Origin: TMED23 sp913054205
GTDB taxonomy: Bacteria > Pseudomonadota > Alphaproteobacteria > Rhodospirillales > UBA2165
DNA: 15,781 bases
NCBI GenBank assembly: GCA_046582495.1
Contig: JAYGEG010000162.1
Span: forward strand, 1 to 15,781
Direction: 5' to 3'
Shown: one piece after another, positions 13,981 through 15,781 of the stretch
Layout: every line of letters starts with the position of its first letter
How positions within the stretch are numbered: the first letter of the stretch is position 1
Translations under genes and position numbers: made by a program
The notes under the pieces: generated by a model
Told to the model about the DNA's origin: nothing
Seen by the model: the letters and a program-made list of their open reading frames with translations, nothing else
Database searches by the model: none

Positions 13981-15587
13981 TGACTTACCTCGTTGCTGTA
14001 TACCCGAATTCTTACAAAGACAGCATTTGCCTGCTTGAAGCGACCCGCGCCGTCCTCGCTGCCCCCGGGGTTGAATGGGGTTGGGCACTCATGGCGACTC
14101 CGGCTAACATTGCGATCTTGGAACAGGAAGGTTTCACTTCCGGTCTCGCTGAAGCCAGCGCCAACGATTTGCTTTTCGCCGTCCGCGCTGAGGACGACGA
14201 GGCTGCCCAAGCAGCGATTTCCATTGCCAAGGAAGCCTTATTCGGTTCTACAACGGGAAGCGAAGACGACGAGCAGGAGGCCGCACCGGATATGCGGGCG
14301 GCGCTCAAGGAACATCCCTCTGCCAATATAGCAATCATTTCCGTGCCCGGATCCTACGCAGCGTTAGAGGCCCACAAGGCAATGACAAATGGCCTCCATG
14401 TACTGCTTTTCAGTGACAACGTTCCATTGGCGGATGAGATCGCGCTCAAACGTCGCGCGCGCGAACTTGGACGGTTGGTGATGGGACCGGGTGCGGGTAC
14501 AGCAATGCTTGCCGGTACCGGCCTCGGATTCGCCAATCGTGTAAAGCCAGGCCCGGTGGGCATCGCCGCCGCAACTGGCACCGGGGCTCAGGAAGTGATG
14601 AGCTTGCTCGACCGGTGGGGCATTGGTATTTCGCATGTTATTGGCGTCGGTGGACGCGATCTGTCGCCAGAGGTTGGCGGATTGATGGCCGAAGCGGCCA
14701 TTCGCGCACTTGATGCCGATGAAGGCACTGAATCAATCCTCCTCGTCTCCAAACCACCGTCGCCGAAAGTTGCGACCAAGCTTCTAAACCTGCCGACAAA
14801 ACCGATGGTCGCGGCATTGATTGGCCTCAGCGACCCGCTACCGGCACCAGCCCACGTCATTGTCTGCAACACATTGGAGCAGGGTGCCGCGCATACACTC
14901 GAACTGCTCGACAAAGCGCAGCCGGATATTATCGGCGATCTGTTCGCTGATGTCACCGTGGCCATCACCGCGCTGAAGCCCAATCGAACACGGCTTGCTG
15001 GCCTATTCAGCGGCGGGACGTTATGTTATGAGGCGATGACCATCGCTTCCCAGCATATCGGCCCAATCTATTCCAACACGCCTCTCAATAAGGAATGGAC
15101 GGTTGATGCGGCTCCTTCTGGGGGACACGTCTGCCTTGACCTTGGTGAGGAAGAGTACACCGATGGACGCCCCCACCCGATGATCGACAGCGAAGCCCGG
15201 ATAGAACACCTGCAGCGTCAGGCAGAAGATCCGACAGTTGCGGTTATATTACTCGACATTGTCATTGGTGATGGTGCTCACACTGATCCAGCAAGTTTGC
15301 TGGCACCAATCGCGGCGGATATCGTGCGTTCCGGAACAGCCATGGTGGTCTACGTTCTGGGCACCGAGCAAGACCCGCAGGGATTCGAATCCCAACGGAC
15401 AGCGTTCAGGCAGGCAGGCTGCATTGTCACCGAGACTGCGGCACGGGCAGCGCTCGCGGCAGCGGCACTGGTTCTGCGAGAACCGGCTCTTGTCACTGCT
15501 GATCTCCCTGCCGGTCTCTCTGCCGGTCTCTCTGGCAATCAGACGCCGCGCCTCAAGACATCTATGGCATCGCAAAAGTCTACATGA
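13980..15587 (+). CDS. fdrA: FdrA-family acyl-CoA-synthetase-like protein (carbamoyltransferase component)
   Basis: A 535-residue FdrA, structurally like succinyl-CoA synthetase chains but acting, in E. coli, in oxamate carbamoyltransferase. N-terminal part: KDSICLLEATRAV and ALMATPANIAILEQEGF. The CoA-binding-like domain follows with ISVPGSYAALEAHKAM, LFSDNVPLADEIALKRRARE, VMGPGAGTAMLAGTGLGFAN (167-186), TGTGAQEVMSLL and GVGGRDLSPEVGG (222-234); the ligase-like domain has LFSGGTLCYEAM, DGRPHPMIDSEARIEHL and LLDIVIGDGAHTDP. E. coli FdrA, as I remember it, has GPDCGTSM where this one has GPGAGTAM. It ends without the extra C-terminal module that E. coli FdrA carries; a similar module forms the N-terminus of the DUF1116 protein at 4348. 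The ATG at 13980 overlaps the arcC stop; the stop overlaps the next gene. Confidence 0.93.
   Translation: MTYLVAVYPNSYKDSICLLEATRAVLAAPGVEWGWALMATPANIAILEQEGFTSGLAEASANDLLFAVRAEDDEAAQAAISIAKEALFGSTTGSEDDEQEAAPDMRAALKEHPSANIAIISVPGSYAALEAHKAMTNGLHVLLFSDNVPLADEIALKRRARELGRLVMGPGAGTAMLAGTGLGFANRVKPGPVGIAAATGTGAQEVMSLLDRWGIGISHVIGVGGRDLSPEVGGLMAEAAIRALDADEGTESILLVSKPPSPKVATKLLNLPTKPMVAALIGLSDPLPAPAHVIVCNTLEQGAAHTLELLDKAQPDIIGDLFADVTVAITALKPNRTRLAGLFSGGTLCYEAMTIASQHIGPIYSNTPLNKEWTVDAAPSGGHVCLDLGEEEYTDGRPHPMIDSEARIEHLQRQAEDPTVAVILLDIVIGDGAHTDPASLLAPIAADIVRSGTAMVVYVLGTEQDPQGFESQRTAFRQAGCIVTETAARAALAAAALVLREPALVTADLPAGLSAGLSGNQTPRLKTSMASQKST
15508..15531. repeat. 12-bp tandem duplication near the 3' end of fdrA
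   Basis: CTGCCGGTCTCT occurs twice in direct succession (15508-15519 and 15520-15531). It keeps the frame and gives AGLSAGLS near the C-terminus, outside recognised domains. Confidence 0.9.
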
Positions 15588-15781
15588 CTGCATCCCGACA
15601 AGGTCAGGACTCCGGCGCATCGCCGCTACCTGTGGTGCCGCTACGTGTGGCATTGACGACTTACTCGGTAAAACCTCGCGGTGGTGTTGTTCATACACTC
15701 GAGCTTGCCGAAGCTCTGCAAGAAGCTGGTGTCGCCGTCACCGTTATCGCGATGGGTGAGCCCGGCGCAGGATTTTTCAGA
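15584..15781 (+). CDS. MSMEG_0565-family glycosyltransferase, N-terminal part only
   Basis: The first 66 codons of a gene that runs past the right edge. After a polar leader (MTASRQGQDSGASPLPVVP) comes LRVALTTYSVKPRGGVVHTL, then ELAEALQEAGVAVTVIAMGEPGAGFF, the start of a GT-B glycosyltransferase with the glycine-rich first-strand loop. The wording matches the MSMEG_0565 group of nitrilase (Nit1C) clusters as I recall it. The donor and acceptor are unknown. The ATG overlaps the fdrA stop (ATGA), so it is part of the arcC-fdrA operon. Catalytic C-terminal residues lie outside the window. Confidence 0.85.
   Translation, partial: MTASRQGQDSGASPLPVVPLRVALTTYSVKPRGGVVHTLELAEALQEAGVAVTVIAMGEPGAGFFR

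Noticed and set aside
13456..14088. Long minus-strand ORF antisense to arcC and fdrA
   Set aside because: It is a shadow of two strongly conserved plus-strand genes and has low-complexity Arg/Gly/His content typical of antisense frames.

Overview
This window looks like a gene-dense piece of a proteobacterial chromosome or large accessory element. The methylmalonyl-CoA mutase remnant reads most like alphaproteobacterial homologues, so an alphaproteobacterium is my best guess; this is an inference from remembered family sequences. TGA acts as an ordinary stop here: several intact genes end in it, some in ATGA or TGATG overlaps.

Layout. (1) 105-2303, minus: methylmalonyl-CoA mutase, recognisable along its whole length but broken by an in-frame TGA, two frameshifts and a 24-bp tandem duplication. 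(2) 2450-4072, plus: cobalt-type nitrile hydratase operon (beta, alpha, and a small accessory protein with a histidine-rich tail), preceded by three direct repeats. (3) 4348-5766, plus: a DUF1116 protein, partner of FdrA-type carbamoyltransferases, behind a palindromic operator. (4) 5784-6521, minus: an AT-rich gene for a probable hot-dog-fold protein, apparently foreign. (5) 6638-7941, minus: a small unknown ORF translationally coupled to an MSMEG_0568-family radical SAM enzyme. (6) 8331-9713, plus: a MocR-type (GntR plus aminotransferase) regulator. (7) 9734-10366, minus: an XRE-cupin regulator, divergent from (8) 10469-11449, plus: a Sll0787-type AIR-synthase-like (PurM fold) protein. (9) 11493-12787, minus: an MSMEG_0567/Sll0786-type GNAT protein and an unrecognised 217-residue protein. 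(10) 12970 to the right edge, plus: carbamate kinase, FdrA and the start of an MSMEG_0565-type glycosyltransferase, all overlapping, behind three direct repeats.

How it may work together. Two modules normally described separately are interleaved. The radical SAM, GNAT, AIR-synthase-like and glycosyltransferase genes belong to families that make up the nitrilase-containing Nit1C cluster (MSMEG_0565-0572 / sll0783-0787), linked in the literature to cyanide or nitrile nitrogen use. FdrA, DUF1116 and carbamate kinase form the oxamate-carbamoyltransferase-like module known from the E. coli allantoin/oxalurate region. No nitrilase is visible; a nitrile hydratase is present instead. A related sequence, TTACTATRCTA, occurs in front of both the DUF1116 gene and the carbamate kinase-fdrA operon 8.6 kb away, which suggests common control. 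The inferred picture is a nitrile or cyanide nitrogen-salvage system in which an amide or ureido intermediate is cleaved to carbamoyl phosphate and then to ATP, CO2 and ammonia. The substrate and the order of steps cannot be read from the sequence.
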